Positions 1-38,339 of a DNA stretch of 49,541 nt are shown here, in pieces. Where the stretch lies: positions 122,363 to 171,903 of the forward strand of contig JAQGDQ010000478.1 of the NCBI GenBank assembly GCA_030141605.1. Reading direction: 5' to 3'. Origin of the DNA: Tubiluchus corallicola. Taxonomy: Eukaryota; Priapulida; Priapulimorpha; Priapulimorphida; Tubiluchidae. Position numbers and translations under genes: made by a program. Each line of letters begins with the position of its first letter. Within the stretch, counting starts at the first letter, position 1. The notes beneath the pieces are model-generated. The model ran no database searches. It worked only from the letters and a program-made list of their open reading frames with translations, and had not been told where the DNA came from.

Positions 1-1320
1 CAGGCTGCAGGTAAACACATTGACAACAAACACGCAGGCTGCAGGTAAACACATTGAAACATGTTGACAACAAACATGCAGGCTACAGGTAAACACATTG
101 ACAACAAACACGCAAGCTACAGGTAAGCACATTGAAACATGTTGACAACAAACATGCAGGCTACAGGTAAACACATTGAAACATCGTTGACAACAAACAT
201 GCAGGCTACAGGTAAACACATTGAAACATGTTGACAACAAACACGCAGGCTACAGGTAAACACATTGAAACATCATTGACAACAAACACGCAGGCTACAG
301 GTAAGCACATTGAAACATCATTGACAACAAACACGCAAGCTACAGGTAAGCACATTGAAACATTGTTGACAACAAACACGCAGGCTACAGGTAAGCTCAT
401 TGAAACATCGTTGACAACAAATGCAAGCTACAGGTAAGCACATTGAAATATCATTGACAACAAACACGCAGGCTACAGGTAAGCACATTGAAACATGTTG
501 ACAACAAACATGCAGGCTACAGGTAAACACATTGAAACATCGTTGACAACAAACACGCAGGCTACAGGTAAACACATTGAAACATCGTTGACAACAAACA
601 TGCAGGCTACAGGTAAACACATTGACAACAAACACGCAGGCTACAGGTAAACACATTGACAACAAACACGCAGGCTACAGGTAAGCACATTGACAACAAA
701 CACGCAGGCTACAGGTAAACACATTGACAACAAACACGCAGGCTACAGGTAAACACATTGACAACAAACACGCAGGCTACAGGTAAACACATTGACAACA
801 AACACGCAGGCTACAGGTAAACACATTGACAACAAACACGCAGGCTACAGGTAAACACATTGACAACAAACATGCAGGCTACAGGTAAGCACATTGAAAC
901 ATGTTGACAACAAACACGCAGGCTACAGGTAAACACATTGACAACAAACATGCAGGCTACAGGTAAGCACATTGAAACATGTTGACAACAAACACGCAGG
1001 CTACAGGTAAACACATTGACAACAAACACGCAGGCTACAGGTAAGCACATTGAAACATTGTTGACAACAAACACGCAGGCTACAGGTAAGCACATTGACA
1101 ACAAACACGCAGGCTACAGGTAAGCACATTGACAACAAACACGCAGGCTACAGGTAAGCACATTGACAACAAACACGCAGGCTACAGGTAAGCACATTGA
1201 CAACAAACACGCAGGCTACGGGTAAGCACATTGACAACAAACACGCAGGCTGCAGGTAAACACATTGACAACAAACACGCAGGCTACAGGTAAACACATT
1301 GACAACAAACACGCAGGCTA
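1..1320. repeat. Minisatellite with mixed 34-bp and 44/45-bp units
   Basis: Short units read caggctacaggtaaacacat followed by tgacaacaaacacg (34 bp). Longer units insert aaacatgttg or aaacatcgttg after the cacattg (44-45 bp). There are roughly 35 units, running off the left edge. The array lies upstream of the first visible EAF exon, so it is probably intronic in EAF, although the upstream exons are outside the window. Units contain CAG|GTAAGC or CAG|GTAAAC on the plus strand. Open frames through it on both strands are repeat artefacts. Confidence 0.95.
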
Positions 1321-1701
1321 GTACTGCAGATGCGCTACTGATAAAAGTGATGTCAAAGTTATTCAGTCGAATCCCGGTAATACGATTTTCACAGAACCAA
1401 AATATTTTTTGTATTAAGCATGTTTCATACTGTGCATTTCGCTTCTCTCACCATACAATAGCTTCTAATATGTTATGTCTAATATAAAATCACAATTAAT
1501 TCATGACTGGTTTATTCAAAACACTGAATGGAAAACTGTCAACATTCACTAAGTTTAGCGTATTATAAAGTTTGATTTATTATTTGATTTGCGCATAAGG
1601 TAAATATTACTGATTTCAAATCTGCTCGACTGCTTTGGTGAGCTTTACAAATGTTTTTCCTAGCGCTGCTTGTTTCGTAATATTGTACGTTTTTCTTGTA
1701 G

Positions 1702-1830
1702 TATTTGCTGAGAGTAAGCCGTCCAGCGCTGTGACCAATACCACGTTACACCAAGCGCCACCTCCGGTACGTCATTCTCACTCTACGGCTCATCATAGTC
1801 GGCATCATGAGAAAGGCTACAGTCAACTCA
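1702..1830 (+). CDS. EAF: EAF penultimate coding exon
   Basis: The acceptor is tttttcttgtag ending at 1701 and the donor is CTCA|GTAAGC at 1831. The exon begins with the last two bases of a codon and ends with the first base of a Ser codon. It encodes ESKPSSAVTNTTLHQAPPPV and then a His/Ser-rich stretch ending GYSQL. An alternative acceptor a few bases downstream (ctgag before AGT AAG) cannot be excluded. Confidence 0.75.
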
Positions 1831-4761
1831 GTAAGCGTTTATTTCTTCATCTTTATTGTGGATTTGCATATTTTTAAGTTAAAAATGGCAGCTGTGAAAG
1901 TAGACACTATAGGAGAGTTTAGTTTAGTTTAAATGTAGTTTTACTGATAACAGAGATTACATTATGGCTCCAACAGACAGTTGATAGATGTTCTTGCCAA
2001 AGCAACGTAACACTTACAGAATGCAGACAATAAACAAACAGTAGAAGCATTACAGTACGACTACTAGCAGTATAGACACATACATAACATAATGTTGACA
2101 ATCGCATTAAAGTTACTAGGTGAACAATGTAAACTAATGCAATGGTTAGAAGTACTTAGTGAGAAATATATATTTCTGTAGAAGCTTAAATACTTGGATA
2201 TTAACAGTTATATATTTAAGTGTTAATGAAGAAGCAGATAAACGAGTTCATTTGTTGACAGATTAAAATTATTAATTCTATATGGAATTAACAAAGTACA
2301 GACTTTGCTTAGTAACATATCTCAATACTGGTGATATAACGGGCAGCTAATAAGAAAGTGACTAATTGTTTCAAAAGGGGCAGCGCATCTACAGGTTGGT
2401 AAAGTGGGGGTTCCGTCATAGTTTTTACATCCTCTCTGGCTCAGGTCAAAGTTTAGTTGAGAAAAACCAGCCCACATTTGAGGAACAGTTAGTCTGTGGT
2501 CATCGCCAGGGTAATATTTAGTCTGCTTGTTGAAACACAAGTGTACAAGTGTTTTTTAAATATAATTTAAATGGCGATCAGGACCCACTATTACGCATAT
2601 AGCGAGGAAGTAGATTCCATGAATCAAAGCAGAAGCAAAGAAGGAATTAACAAATGAAGTTGAATGATGATTAAAGTCTCTGAAATCATCGCCATTATGT
2701 GCAGCATACGGTGTGACATCTCTGACTCTTGGCAATATATCACACTCTCTGGCAATATATCACACTCTCTGGCAATATATCACACTCCCTGGCATTATAT
2801 CACACTCCCTGGCAATATATCACACTCTCTGGCAATATATCACACTCTCTGGCAATATATCACACTCCCTGCCATTATATCACACTCCCTGGCAATATAT
2901 CACACTCTCTGGCAATACATCACACTCTCTGGCAATAGATCACACTCTCTGGCAATATATCACACTCTCTGGCAATATATCACACTCTCTGGCAATACAT
3001 TACACTCTCTGGCAATATATCACACTCTCTGGCAATATATCACACTCCCTGGCATTATATCACACTCCCTGGCAATATATCACACTCTCTGGCAATACAT
3101 CACACTCTCTGGCAATATATCACACTTTCTGGCAATATATCACACTCTCTGGCAATATATCACACTCTCTGGCAATACATCACACTCTCTGGCAATATAT
3201 CACACTCTCTGGCAATATATCACACTCTCTGGCAATATATCACACTCCCTGGCATTATATCACACTCCCTGGCAATATATCACACTCTCTGGCAATATAT
3301 CACACTCTCTGGCAATATATCACACTCTCTGGCAATATATCACACTCTCTGGCAATATATCACACTCTCTGGCAATACATCACACTCTCTGGCAATATAT
3401 CACACTCTCTGGCAATATATCACACTCCCTGGCATTATATCACACTCCCTGGCAATATATCACACTCTCTGGCAATACATCACACTCTCTGGCAATATAT
3501 CACACTCTCTGGCAATATATCACACTCTCTGGCAATATATCACACTCTCTGGCAATATATCACACTCCCTGGCAATATATCACACTCTTGGCAATATATC
3601 ACACTCTCTGGCAATATATCACACTCTCTGGCAATATATCACACTCTCTGGCAGTATATCACACTCTGGCAATATATCATACTCTCTGGCAATATATCAC
3701 ACTCTCTGGCAATATATCACACTCTCTGGCAATATATCACACTCTCTGGCAATATATCACACTCTGGCAATATATCACACTCTCTGGCAATATATCACAC
3801 TCTGGCTATATATCACACTCTCTGGCAATATATCACACTCTCTGGCAATATATCACACTCTGGCAATATATCACACTCTCTGGCAATATATCACACTCTG
3901 GCAATATATCACACTTTCGGGCAATATATCACACTCTCTGGCAATATATCACACTCTCTGGCAATACATCACACTCTCTGGCAATATATCACACTCTCTG
4001 GCAATATATCACACTCTCTGGCAATATATCACACTCTCTGGCAATATATCACACTCTCTGGCAATATATCACACTCTCTGGCAATATATTACACTCTCTG
4101 GCAGTATATCACACTCTGGCAATATATCACACTCTGGCAATATATCATACTCTCTGGCAATATATCACACTCTCTGGCAATATATCACACTCTCTGGCAA
4201 TATATCACACTCTCTGGCAATATATCACACTCTCTGGCAATATATCACACTCTGGCAATATATCACACTCTCTGGCAATATATCACACTCTCTGGCAATA
4301 TATCACACTCTCTGGCAATATATCACACTCTGGCAATATATGACACTCTCTGGCAATATATCACACTCTGGCAATATATCACACTTTCGGGCAATATATC
4401 ACACTCTCTGGCAATATATCACACTCTCTGGCAATATATCACACTCTCTGGCAATATATCACACTCTCTGGCAATATATCACACTCTCTGGCAATATATC
4501 ACACTCTGGCTATATATCACACTCTCTGGCAATATATCACACTCTCTGGCAATATATCACACTCTGGCAATATATCACACTCTCTGGCAATATATCACAC
4601 TCTGGCAATATATCACACTTTCGAGCAATATATCACACAAATATGGTGGAACTAACCGATTTATAATTTTATACAAAAAACATATGCAGAAATAATTAAA
4701 CTGCTGTTTTTTTTCAGGCGAAGATTTGCAACTGAGTGAGTCTGGCAGTGACAGCGATTAA
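1702..4761 (+). CDS. EAF: ELL-associated factor (EAF1/EAF2 family), 3' end of gene
   Basis: EAF proteins bind ELL and stimulate RNA polymerase II elongation in the nucleus (family knowledge). Two coding exons are visible, 1702..1830 and 4718..4761, joined in phase through a split Ser codon. The last residues are EDLQLSESGSDSD followed by TAA, essentially the same as the C-terminal acidic end of vertebrate EAF1, which is used for transactivation. The exon before it encodes a Pro/His/Ser-rich linker (APPPVRHSHSTAHHSRHH), consistent with the poorly conserved middle of EAFs. The conserved N-terminal ELL-binding domain lies to the left of the window. The intron between the two exons (1831-4717) carries a LINE scrap and a 1.9-kb minisatellite. 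The terminal exon call is strong. The 5' boundary of the penultimate exon is less certain. Confidence 0.85.
2322..2540 (-). mobile_element. LINE ORF2 C-terminal fragment (non-LTR retrotransposon)
   Basis: The minus-strand frame reads GFSQLNFDLSQRG, then PTCRCAAPFETISHFLISCP. This is the C-x-C...ET-x2-H-F-L...C-P motif found at the C-terminal end of many non-LTR reverse transcriptases. Only about 70 residues remain. The fragment lies antisense in the last EAF intron, just before the 20-bp array. Confidence 0.6.
2729..4638. repeat. Minisatellite, 20-bp unit with 18-bp variants
   Basis: The unit is tctctggcaatatatcacac; deletion of one TC gives 18-bp units, mainly after about 3580. There are roughly 95-100 copies. 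Scattered variants (ccct for tctct, attatat for aatatat, acatcac) recur in blocks of several units in the first half, a sign of higher-order duplication. The array fills much of the last EAF intron. Frames of up to 660 codons cross it, but only because no unit contains a stop in those phases. Confidence 0.97.
4718..4761 (+). CDS. EAF: EAF last coding exon
   Basis: A strong acceptor (ctgctgttttttttcag, ending 4717) is followed by GC GAA GAT TTG CAA CTG AGT GAG TCT GGC AGT GAC AGC GAT TAA. The codon split with the previous exon gives Ser. The peptide EDLQLSESGSDSD matches the EAF C-terminus. Confidence 0.92.
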
Positions 4762-5025
4762 GCGACTTCGTTTCTTAATGCGCTTCTCTGAACGCTCCTG
4801 ATACTTGGTGTTTTTCAATCAATTATCAGTTGGTAATTTTCATGGTTGTTATCAATATTTTTACGTGTTTCACACTAATGTTTGTAAGCTGTACTTGTGT
4901 TTTCATTGTTTACACTTTAAGACCTCAGAAGCAAGAAAAACAACAACGTATCATTGATGAAGTAATGTAGAACTCAGGATAATGGAGTGATTTTGTTAAA
5001 TAAAATTTACATGAAAGAGTTTTTA
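4762..5025 (+). terminator. EAF 3' UTR with poly(A) signal
   Basis: AATAAA lies at 4999-5004, followed within 30-40 bases by T-rich and GT-rich sequence (gtttttattgattttttgtttgcagtg in pieces), a normal cleavage and polyadenylation arrangement. A second AATAAA near 5164 is a weaker alternative. The exact cleavage site is inferred. Confidence 0.65.
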
Positions 5026-5635
5026 TTGATTTTTTGTTTGCAGTGTGCTTGGTATTTAGAACGTTGAGGCTTCAGAACACAAGAGGGAAGGGAAAAGCTC
5101 AATTCTAACTGATAACTATATTTGCTTAGAAGCCATAGTTAAGCAGCGTCAGATGTGATCAGTAAATAAATGGATGAGTGAGCGGCAAATTGCTTCTCAG
5201 TGGTTTCTTCCACTGTGTACTCGTCTGAACAAAGTAAGGCACCTCTGCCGGTGAACCTGATTCAAAACAACTGCTTATATGTTTGACAATTGAGTAGGTT
5301 CCAGTCTATTTGCAACAAGGTGGGGTTCCAGTCTATTCGCAACAAGGTGGCTTTGCAGTTGAGTGCTAGAAACCGATCTGCTGTATTACAGTCTGAATCA
5401 AAATGTAATATATGTACAGCAGGTTGTATGATTGTATGAATTCTGTAAGCATAGGATTAGGAAATGAGGAAAAAATTTTACACTCTCCACTCTCTGCACG
5501 TCCATTACCAAAGAATCAAATGCAATATTAAGGGGACAATGGTCAGTCGTCAGTTAAACATGTGATCTAGTGATCTCGTGTTTTAATGGCATAAATGTTT
5601 GCGCAATAAACCATTCTACCTGGAAGAATGTTGTA

Positions 5636-6347
5636 TACTGTAATTCATCCCTTGCTTAACGGTGCTAATGCGTTCCAGCAAATGCAACGTTAAACAAAAC
5701 GTCGTTAAACGAAACCAAGACTTTCCATAGAAAGTAATGTAAAAGAACCAAGATATGTTCCACAGACAAAAATGCATGCTAATTCATATGCAAATAAATG
5801 TCTTTTGAGTTTCATTCATATTTCTACTGAATAATTTCTTTCTGCTTGCTTGAAAGTACCTATATTTCTTACCGATACCTAGCTAGCAGTTCCTGTTTCG
5901 TTATTCATGATTGCCTGTGCATTAGTAATTGAGCACTGCATGGTATAAGCCTTGCCACTGGGTAGTCTTGACACAGTTTCTGTCTAGATAATGATTTCCA
6001 TAGTAGTACGCTGCACGCAAAATTCCTTTGCATAAAATTTGCACACGTTTGCCTGAAGGCATAAATTGTAAATCTCACTTTTTACAAATGGCTAGCATTT
6101 AACAGTCAGTCAAGAAGCAAAAACAAATTATAATTGTACTGTTTTATGTTACTAATGCGTTTTTCAAGCAGAATAATACAATATGTCCCGTTTTAATGTT
6201 GCAAATTTGATAAAAATGTTGTTGATAAAGTAAAATGGCTTTGAGTAAAAAAATCGTCGTTAAAATGAAATGAGTCATTGAACTGGCATAAGTGTCAAAT
6301 GTTTAGCGTCGTTAAAACGAAATATCACTAAACGGGGATTTGTTGTA
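5636..6347. mobile_element. Degenerate TIR element (MITE-like)
   Basis: The left end TACTGTAATTCATCCCTTGC then TTAACGG is mirrored by the right end, ...AAACGGGGATTTGTTGTAC. Inside, motifs such as cgtcgttaaacgaaacc recur near both ends. No transposase frame is visible. The TIRs are imperfect and no target duplication beyond TA is clear, so the ends are approximate. Confidence 0.4.
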
Positions 6348-6380
6348 CGGGAAAAATATCTCTGCTCCAGAAGATTAACA

Positions 6381-7078
6381 AAACCACATTGTAAGGTTTT
6401 TTAAATCAACAACATAAGTTTACGGTGGCTTCATAATCCACATTATGTGAGGTTTTGAATCAACAATATAAGTTTACGGTGGCTTCATAATCCACATTAT
6501 GTGAGGTTTTGAATCAACAATATAAGTTTACGGTGGCTTCATAATCCACATTATGTGAGGTTTTGAATCAACAATATAAGTTTACGGTGGCTTCATAATC
6601 GACATTATGTGAGGTTTTGAATCAACAATATAAGTTTACGGTGGATTCATAATTGACATTATGTGAGGTTTTGAATCAACAATATAAGTTTATGGTGGCT
6701 TCATAATCCACATTATGTGAGGTTTTGAATCAACAATATAAGTTTATGGTGGCTTCATAATCCACATTATGTGAGGTTTTGAATCAACAATATAAGTTTA
6801 CGGTGGATTCATAATCGACATTATGTGAGGTTTTGAATCAACAATATAAGTTTACGGTGGATTCATAATGGACATTATGTGAGGTTTTGAATCAACAATA
6901 TAAGTTTACGGTGGATTCATAATCGACATTATGTGAGGTTTTGAATCAACAATATAAGTTTACGGTGGCTTCATAATTGACATGTGAGGTTTTGAATCAA
7001 CAATATAAGTTTACGGTGGCTTCATAATTGACACTATATGAGGTTTTAAATCAACAACATAAATTTACGGTGGCTTCA
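6381..7078. repeat. Minisatellite, 54-bp unit
   Basis: About 13 copies of aagtttacggtggcttcata + atccacattatgtgaggttt + tgaatcaacaatat. Phasing is exactly 54 bp (for example tacggt at 6421 and 6475). Outer copies are the most diverged. It lies in the EAF-TENT4 intergenic interval. Confidence 0.95.
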
Positions 7079-10000
7079 CGATCGATTTGACCTTTATAAT
7101 AATTTTTATCGTTGACGTTTGATTTTTTAAAACAACGACAAAAACATTAGGAATTCGGTTTTACAACTATTTTATTTTTTTTAAACATTTTGCAACACAC
7201 TTTTATAAATATGAGACTGAAATACGTGTTATCTCAACATTCTGATTCCTGCGTTAAGCACTAAGAGCTTCATAACAAAATGGCAGCACATTTTACGAAA
7301 CATAACGTATTTTTAGAAACATCAGTTAGATATCAGTGCCAAAAGAACTAACAAGTACTAACTGCTTATATATGTGCAAGTAATACAAGCAAAGTGTTGC
7401 TGTCTATCACATGCTTGCCATAATAATACTTGCAATGCACCACAACTTAGTCCTATTAATGACACAAGCTTACTCAACTAAGGAAATTAATATCATGCAG
7501 CAAAAAATATCAAAGAATATCATTCTGTAGAGATATGTCATGTCTACGTGTCATACTGTGACATTTTCTGCCTACTTGAGAAATCACGTGTAAAAATTTT
7601 TCCATTTTTAAGCTCTAAGTACATTTAATGAAGAACAGTTTGGAGCATTCTTGCATTTAGGCACTTAATGTTCAGCAAAATAATCGAATCAATACTTATA
7701 TATACAATAATTTTACATCATAGACAACACAGAAGTCTTTATAGAGCTGACAATAAAACATTGCTCCTAAAATAATCATTCGTATTTTTTAGAAAACTAT
7801 AGTACTGTATCAGCGTGTACCATCGAACATTTTCAAAAGACGTGCAAATGAGAAAAATACTTGAAAAGCTGAACGTGGAAAAATGTTTTCCAGTCATTTG
7901 TGAACAAAACTGATTTTACCAGTTCCTGTTATTTTGGATTTTAGACACACAATGTTTGACACTTATCACACAAGCAAACAAATAGCACAGATACGTAAAT
8001 AAAAACCACAGTGTCACTGCGAAATAAAATCAAATTCTTTATACACGAACTTTCTACATCTTAAAGGCAATCAAACAGTGTGCTTAGATTGAGAGTGAAA
8101 TACGACTGACGATGGATTTTTGCACTGAGATTTTTTTACGAACGTTTTTTAGTTAACATTGAAAACGATGTTATCAAAACCACGCAATAATAATCATTAG
8201 CCGGGTTAACATTAAAATAAATCATTGCTGATTAACCTAAATATGATGCTATAATGTTGAAAGAAATGATAAATTGTGTAGAGTTACAGTAGTTGGGCAC
8301 TGCATTTACCCAAACTGAAAGAGAACACATGATTACCCTCACCCAAAAACTGTATATCACTTTACCTAGAAATTCTGGAGCCGCAACTAACTTGTTCCAG
8401 GTGGCAGCAGCAGTATGTCCAGACATTTTTAAGAATAACCTAACATTAATTCGCAAGCGTTAATATAAAAGTATTTCAGTGAAACCTACTTTCATTTGAA
8501 AATAATACCGTGACTAGCCTATTACAATACTAATGTCATTACAGGTTCTAAGCAGTCATACAACCATTTCTTACTGCTTGCTACATGTTTTAAATAAAGT
8601 GGTTTCTTTTTATTTCAAAGTTTCCTGAAACATAATCCTTAATATCATAATATCCTAATAATCATTCATTCAGTATTTTTTTTACATTTTAGTAACACAA
8701 AACTTACGGCATAAATAATGAAAAATATCATTGTTACGTTAAACACTAAAATCTTTAATACTTACCGATGAAATACAGTTATTAACGCGAGTTTATTCAC
8801 TCAACATATTTTACACAACAACGTACACAGTTAATATTTTTTTGTTTTCTAAGATGAGACGGTAAAGCAAACAATTGAAAATTAGATAATATATCAACCT
8901 GTGAATATAAATTTATCTCTGAGTGTTAAATATTATCTTGTCATCTGTACAAAGTGTTAGAAGCAGTCAGGAAAAATCCCAGCTTCGGGCAAAGTACATA
9001 TATTGTACAATGCACAAAAGTGTTATTACTAAAACAACTTTGTAACGAAAACTTTGAACCTCATAATTTCATAAAATTCTAAGCGTATTATATGAATTTA
9101 TAAATCAGGATATGAAGGAAATTTCATTTGTTTGTTTTAAAGCTACACACAAATAATCAACAAGCACCTTTGTTGACAAACAACGCTTCTTTTCAACTAC
9201 TAGATTCTATCTCTGGCAAAAATTAACAACAATTACAAAATTTCACAAGTTCGTCTGCCGTACCAAGCAGACAATGGAATGGTTTAACACTTTGACTATT
9301 TCACACACCCATTTGATATGATACTTTGATTAAAGTAAACAAGCCTGAGCAGGCAACTAACGATAACAATAGTAATTCGCTAAAGTCCAAACAGTCGCGT
9401 ACAAGTACAGAGGCCACTAGCTAAATAAAATATAATCTTAAAACTAACAACTACAATCATCAATGTGCCGTTATCAAAACAATCACCACTTGAAATAAAC
9501 AATCACAATAATATAACATTTGGCATTGTAAAGGAGCAGTAGTTTTCTCCTTGCACCTTTTCTCTCACGCACACGCGTTCACACAGCTATAACCAAACAC
9601 ACAGAGTTAGTACATGTGCACTAAGCCTAACAATTAACTATAAAAGATAAAATACACTCACTTTTTATAAAATATTTTTATTATCCAACACGTGACGATA
9701 TATTTCCTTATTTGAACAAGTCATTTTGGTGTTTTTGGTTCGGAAGCTACGACTTCAATCATTAACCAAAGTCAAAGATTTCCCATATTTTACCATTTAT
9801 TAGGCTGTGTTGAAAATTTTCCAACTTTCGACCGATCTATTCTAAACGTACATTTTTCGCACGCACTCATATTAAGATCACACATCAAACGAGCATTAAA
9901 TTTACTAACTAGAAAACATTCGTTCAAGATAAACCACCTTGAAGTGGGCAGAAACAAAATGGCTGAAATTGTCGCGCCATCCGCTCTAAACCCTGCTACA

Positions 10001-10452
10001 CTCAATCACATTGTTTTACTCCCATCACAGATTATGTCGAACCTATAAAGGTCCAGTTACAAATGGCTACTATGTGTCCGAGTGCACTAAATCTTTTTAA
10101 GATTTTTAGCTTGTGTTTAATGTTTGACTTCGTGTGAATCAGGAGAAGATATGTAGTATCACCTCAAAAATGGCATTAAAACGAGTTTCGTCAAGTAAAA
10201 GAGTGATGAAAGGTATAAAAAATTACCATTTGCAGAAACATGTACGAACATGCGTACGGATCTGCACGAGAACTGTAAGCATTTTTTATTGCATGAATGA
10301 CACGCTAAAATATCAAGCAAAACCAGTACAAACCACATAAAACACAAGCTAGGTCTGCCACCGTTAATAAAATAACTACTTGTGCATAAATTTCATTTTT
10401 CCATGGCTGTTTATCATCAGCTAGATATGAGAACTTTACTCTAACGGCATTA
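7079..10452. other. AT-rich intergenic sequence between EAF and TENT4
   Basis: No conserved coding frame, array or recognisable mobile element was seen, apart from the short candidate exon at 8366-8426. A slightly GC-richer stretch at 9800-10010 contains no long frame with protein-like features. Confidence 0.5.
8366..8426 (-). CDS. Possible first coding exon of an unidentified gene
   Basis: On the minus strand an ATG (8426) in an aaaATGt context opens a 20-codon frame, MSGHTAAATWNKLVAAPEFL. It is followed by a consensus-like donor TTTCTAG|GTAAAG at 8365. Use of GCT/GCC and CCA codons and the amphipathic Ala/Leu-rich peptide differ from the AT-rich surroundings. No matching downstream exon between 8365 and 5100 was found by eye, and the product is not recognised. 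It could be chance, a pseudogene head or a lineage-specific gene. Confidence 0.25.
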
Positions 10453-10458
10453 TTTATT
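10453..10458 (-). terminator. Candidate TENT4 poly(A) signal
   Basis: TTTATT on the plus strand reads AATAAA on the minus strand, about 350 bases past the TENT4 stop codon. Another lies near 10285-10290. Which one is used cannot be told from sequence. Confidence 0.4.
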
Positions 10459-10806
10459 TCTAGCATTAAGTGGCCACAATACGATTGCTTTAAGTTAAGT
10501 TCTTGAAAACCCTTAACAAAAACTGAAATTATTACATCATTGCATTAGAAACTATAAACTCGTATAGCTGTTAATCTGCATAGCATCGGGATATTGCCCA
10601 AGCCCAATATTAAATGCAGAGTAGATCAGACGATACTTGTTATGATTTGATACTGTCGACTAGCAAATCATCAAAATAGCTATATACATTGCTCACCAAT
10701 ACTAGTCCTGAAGCTATGCTAGTTCATACGCTCACAACAACTAATCCTATACTGTGGGATATCATTATAAAATTATTTACACATCGTGGAAGAGCCGTAT
10801 CCTTTG

Positions 10807-36955
<26,149 letters not shown>

Positions 36956-37019
36956 CCAACGCCGGCCTGTTTTGCAAATCAATTGATCCACTTTAAAAAT
37001 ATCACAACAATCGACCAAG

Positions 37020-37140
37020 AAACGAGTTTAATGTCGGGGATTTAAAAATCTGGTAAGCGACCGTCTTGCAAATAATGGCCCCCGCACAGCAAGCCTGCGC
37101 AGTACGCCGATATTGTTCGCCATCTAGTGTACACATTTTT
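37020..37140 (-). promoter_or_regulatory. Probable TENT4 promoter/5' UTR region
   Basis: A short GC- and CpG-richer island immediately upstream of TENT4 exon 1. On the minus strand it contains TGCGCAGGC (NRF1-like half site), GGGGGCCATTA (YY1-like core) and a CTCF-like ACACTAGATGGCGAA at 37116-37130. There is no TATA box at a useful distance. The start site itself is not determined. Confidence 0.45.
37116..37130 (-). promoter_or_regulatory. CTCF-like motif upstream of TENT4
   Basis: ACACTAGATGGCGAA on the minus strand matches CCASYAGRKGGCRSY at 12 of 15 positions. Located about 160 bases upstream of the TENT4 ATG. Confidence 0.35.
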
Positions 37141-37480
37141 AATCTGCTAAGCGAAAGTCACCCATTCGTGTAATATTATTCCTCAGTATCAATACTGATT
37201 TCTGAAAAATTGGAAAAGGTTTAAGGCTACCAGTAAGAAAAGACAGCTGGAGTTGAATTTATACTTTAAAAATCAAATAGGGTACTAATACATTAAAGTC
37301 GTTTTAATTATAAAATTTAAAAAATCATGCACTTTTAGTTTTACTCTTACTTTTTTAGTATGGTATGTTAACATAATTATGTACAATTTTTAATTTACAT
37401 GCAACTCAAATTTTTTAATTGGTCGACAAGACACTTTGACATTGTATCTATTTTGTTTCATTTACCCTATAATTTTGTAC

Positions 37481-37740
37481 CGTGTTTATCTCTATTTTAG
37501 ATACCGTAGATTGACTACATTTGGACAGATAAACATACAGGACACACGAAAAACAAGAGGACACCCATTTGAACTGCTCAAAACAAGACTGCATGAAAGA
37601 TGGAACAAAAGGAAAGATGTATTTTCTAACAGAGCAGTTAACGCCTGAAATAACCTGATTTCTCATCTAGTCGACTCCACCCATTTAGCTTAGTTCAAGA
37701 CTCGTTTGGATAAACACTGGTAAAATCACCTAGAAAACTG
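37481..37740 (+). mobile_element. CR1/L2-like LINE reverse transcriptase C-terminus
   Basis: The frame reads QDTRKTRGHPFELLKTRLHE, then RWNKRKDVFSNRAVNA, a stop, NNLISHLVDSTHLA, a stop, FKTRLDKHW. TRGH...FSNR-x-V-N-x-W-N-x-L...FK-x-x-LD-x-x-W is the standard end of these reverse transcriptases. The first stop replaces the expected Trp codon. A clear fossil. Confidence 0.75.
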
Positions 37741-38237
37741 CACCTTTAGTTTTTTACAATGCGCTCGGAAAAGCAGAGGGACCAATAGCAAAATAATTAC
37801 GTTAAATCCCCATCAGTTATTACGGATTATGGGTTATGGAAACAATAGCAAAAACAACACTACATAATCGTCATTATTATTTTGTATCTGATTTTTTGCA
37901 ACATGCTATATAGTAATCATGTTTTTCATTATTTTCAATAATGATAGAAATAGAACGGTTTGCATTTGTATTTCAACATTTGCAGACGATACAAAGGTGT
38001 ATAATCCAATTAACTCTGTATAACTTCGGTTATGGTATAACTTCAGTATAAGACATCACTATCGTTTAACAGAATAACGTTGAGCAATTATATAGGTGGA
38101 ATAATAATTGTCAGAATGATGTTATTTAATGCTGATAATTGCATAATGCTTTGCATAGTTGGTGTGTTAATAACGTCAGATCTTTGTTGAAAGTTTCCCA
38201 ACAATGTGCTGCGTCTGTTAGAAAAGTAAAGTGTCCT

Positions 38238-38322
38238 AATAGGTTTGGTGGCCCAGTGGTCTAAATTGTCGACTGCACACAAGTTTAGCGAATTTTAATT
38301 GTAATCTTGGTATCGAAACTAG
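38238..38322 (+). mobile_element. tRNA-like SINE head remnant
   Basis: GGTGGCCCAGTGGTCTAAAT resembles the A-box region of class II tRNAs, followed by a B-box-like ttggtatcgaaact. No complete cloverleaf can be drawn. Confidence 0.4.
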
Positions 38323-38339
38323 AGGATACCGATGCAAGG

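Noticed and set aside
1-1320. Regular spaced repeats resembling a CRISPR array
   Set aside because: There are no unique spacers: the whole unit repeats. The surroundings are an intron-containing animal gene region.
2664-4695. Open frames of 559 and 660 codons
   Set aside because: They follow the 20-bp array in several frames at once, with no start context or domain. Absence of stops is a property of the repeat unit.
36956-37018. Extended TENT4 start 21 codons upstream
   Set aside because: The upstream in-frame codon is TTG, not ATG. Homologues begin at MDP, which corresponds to 36955.
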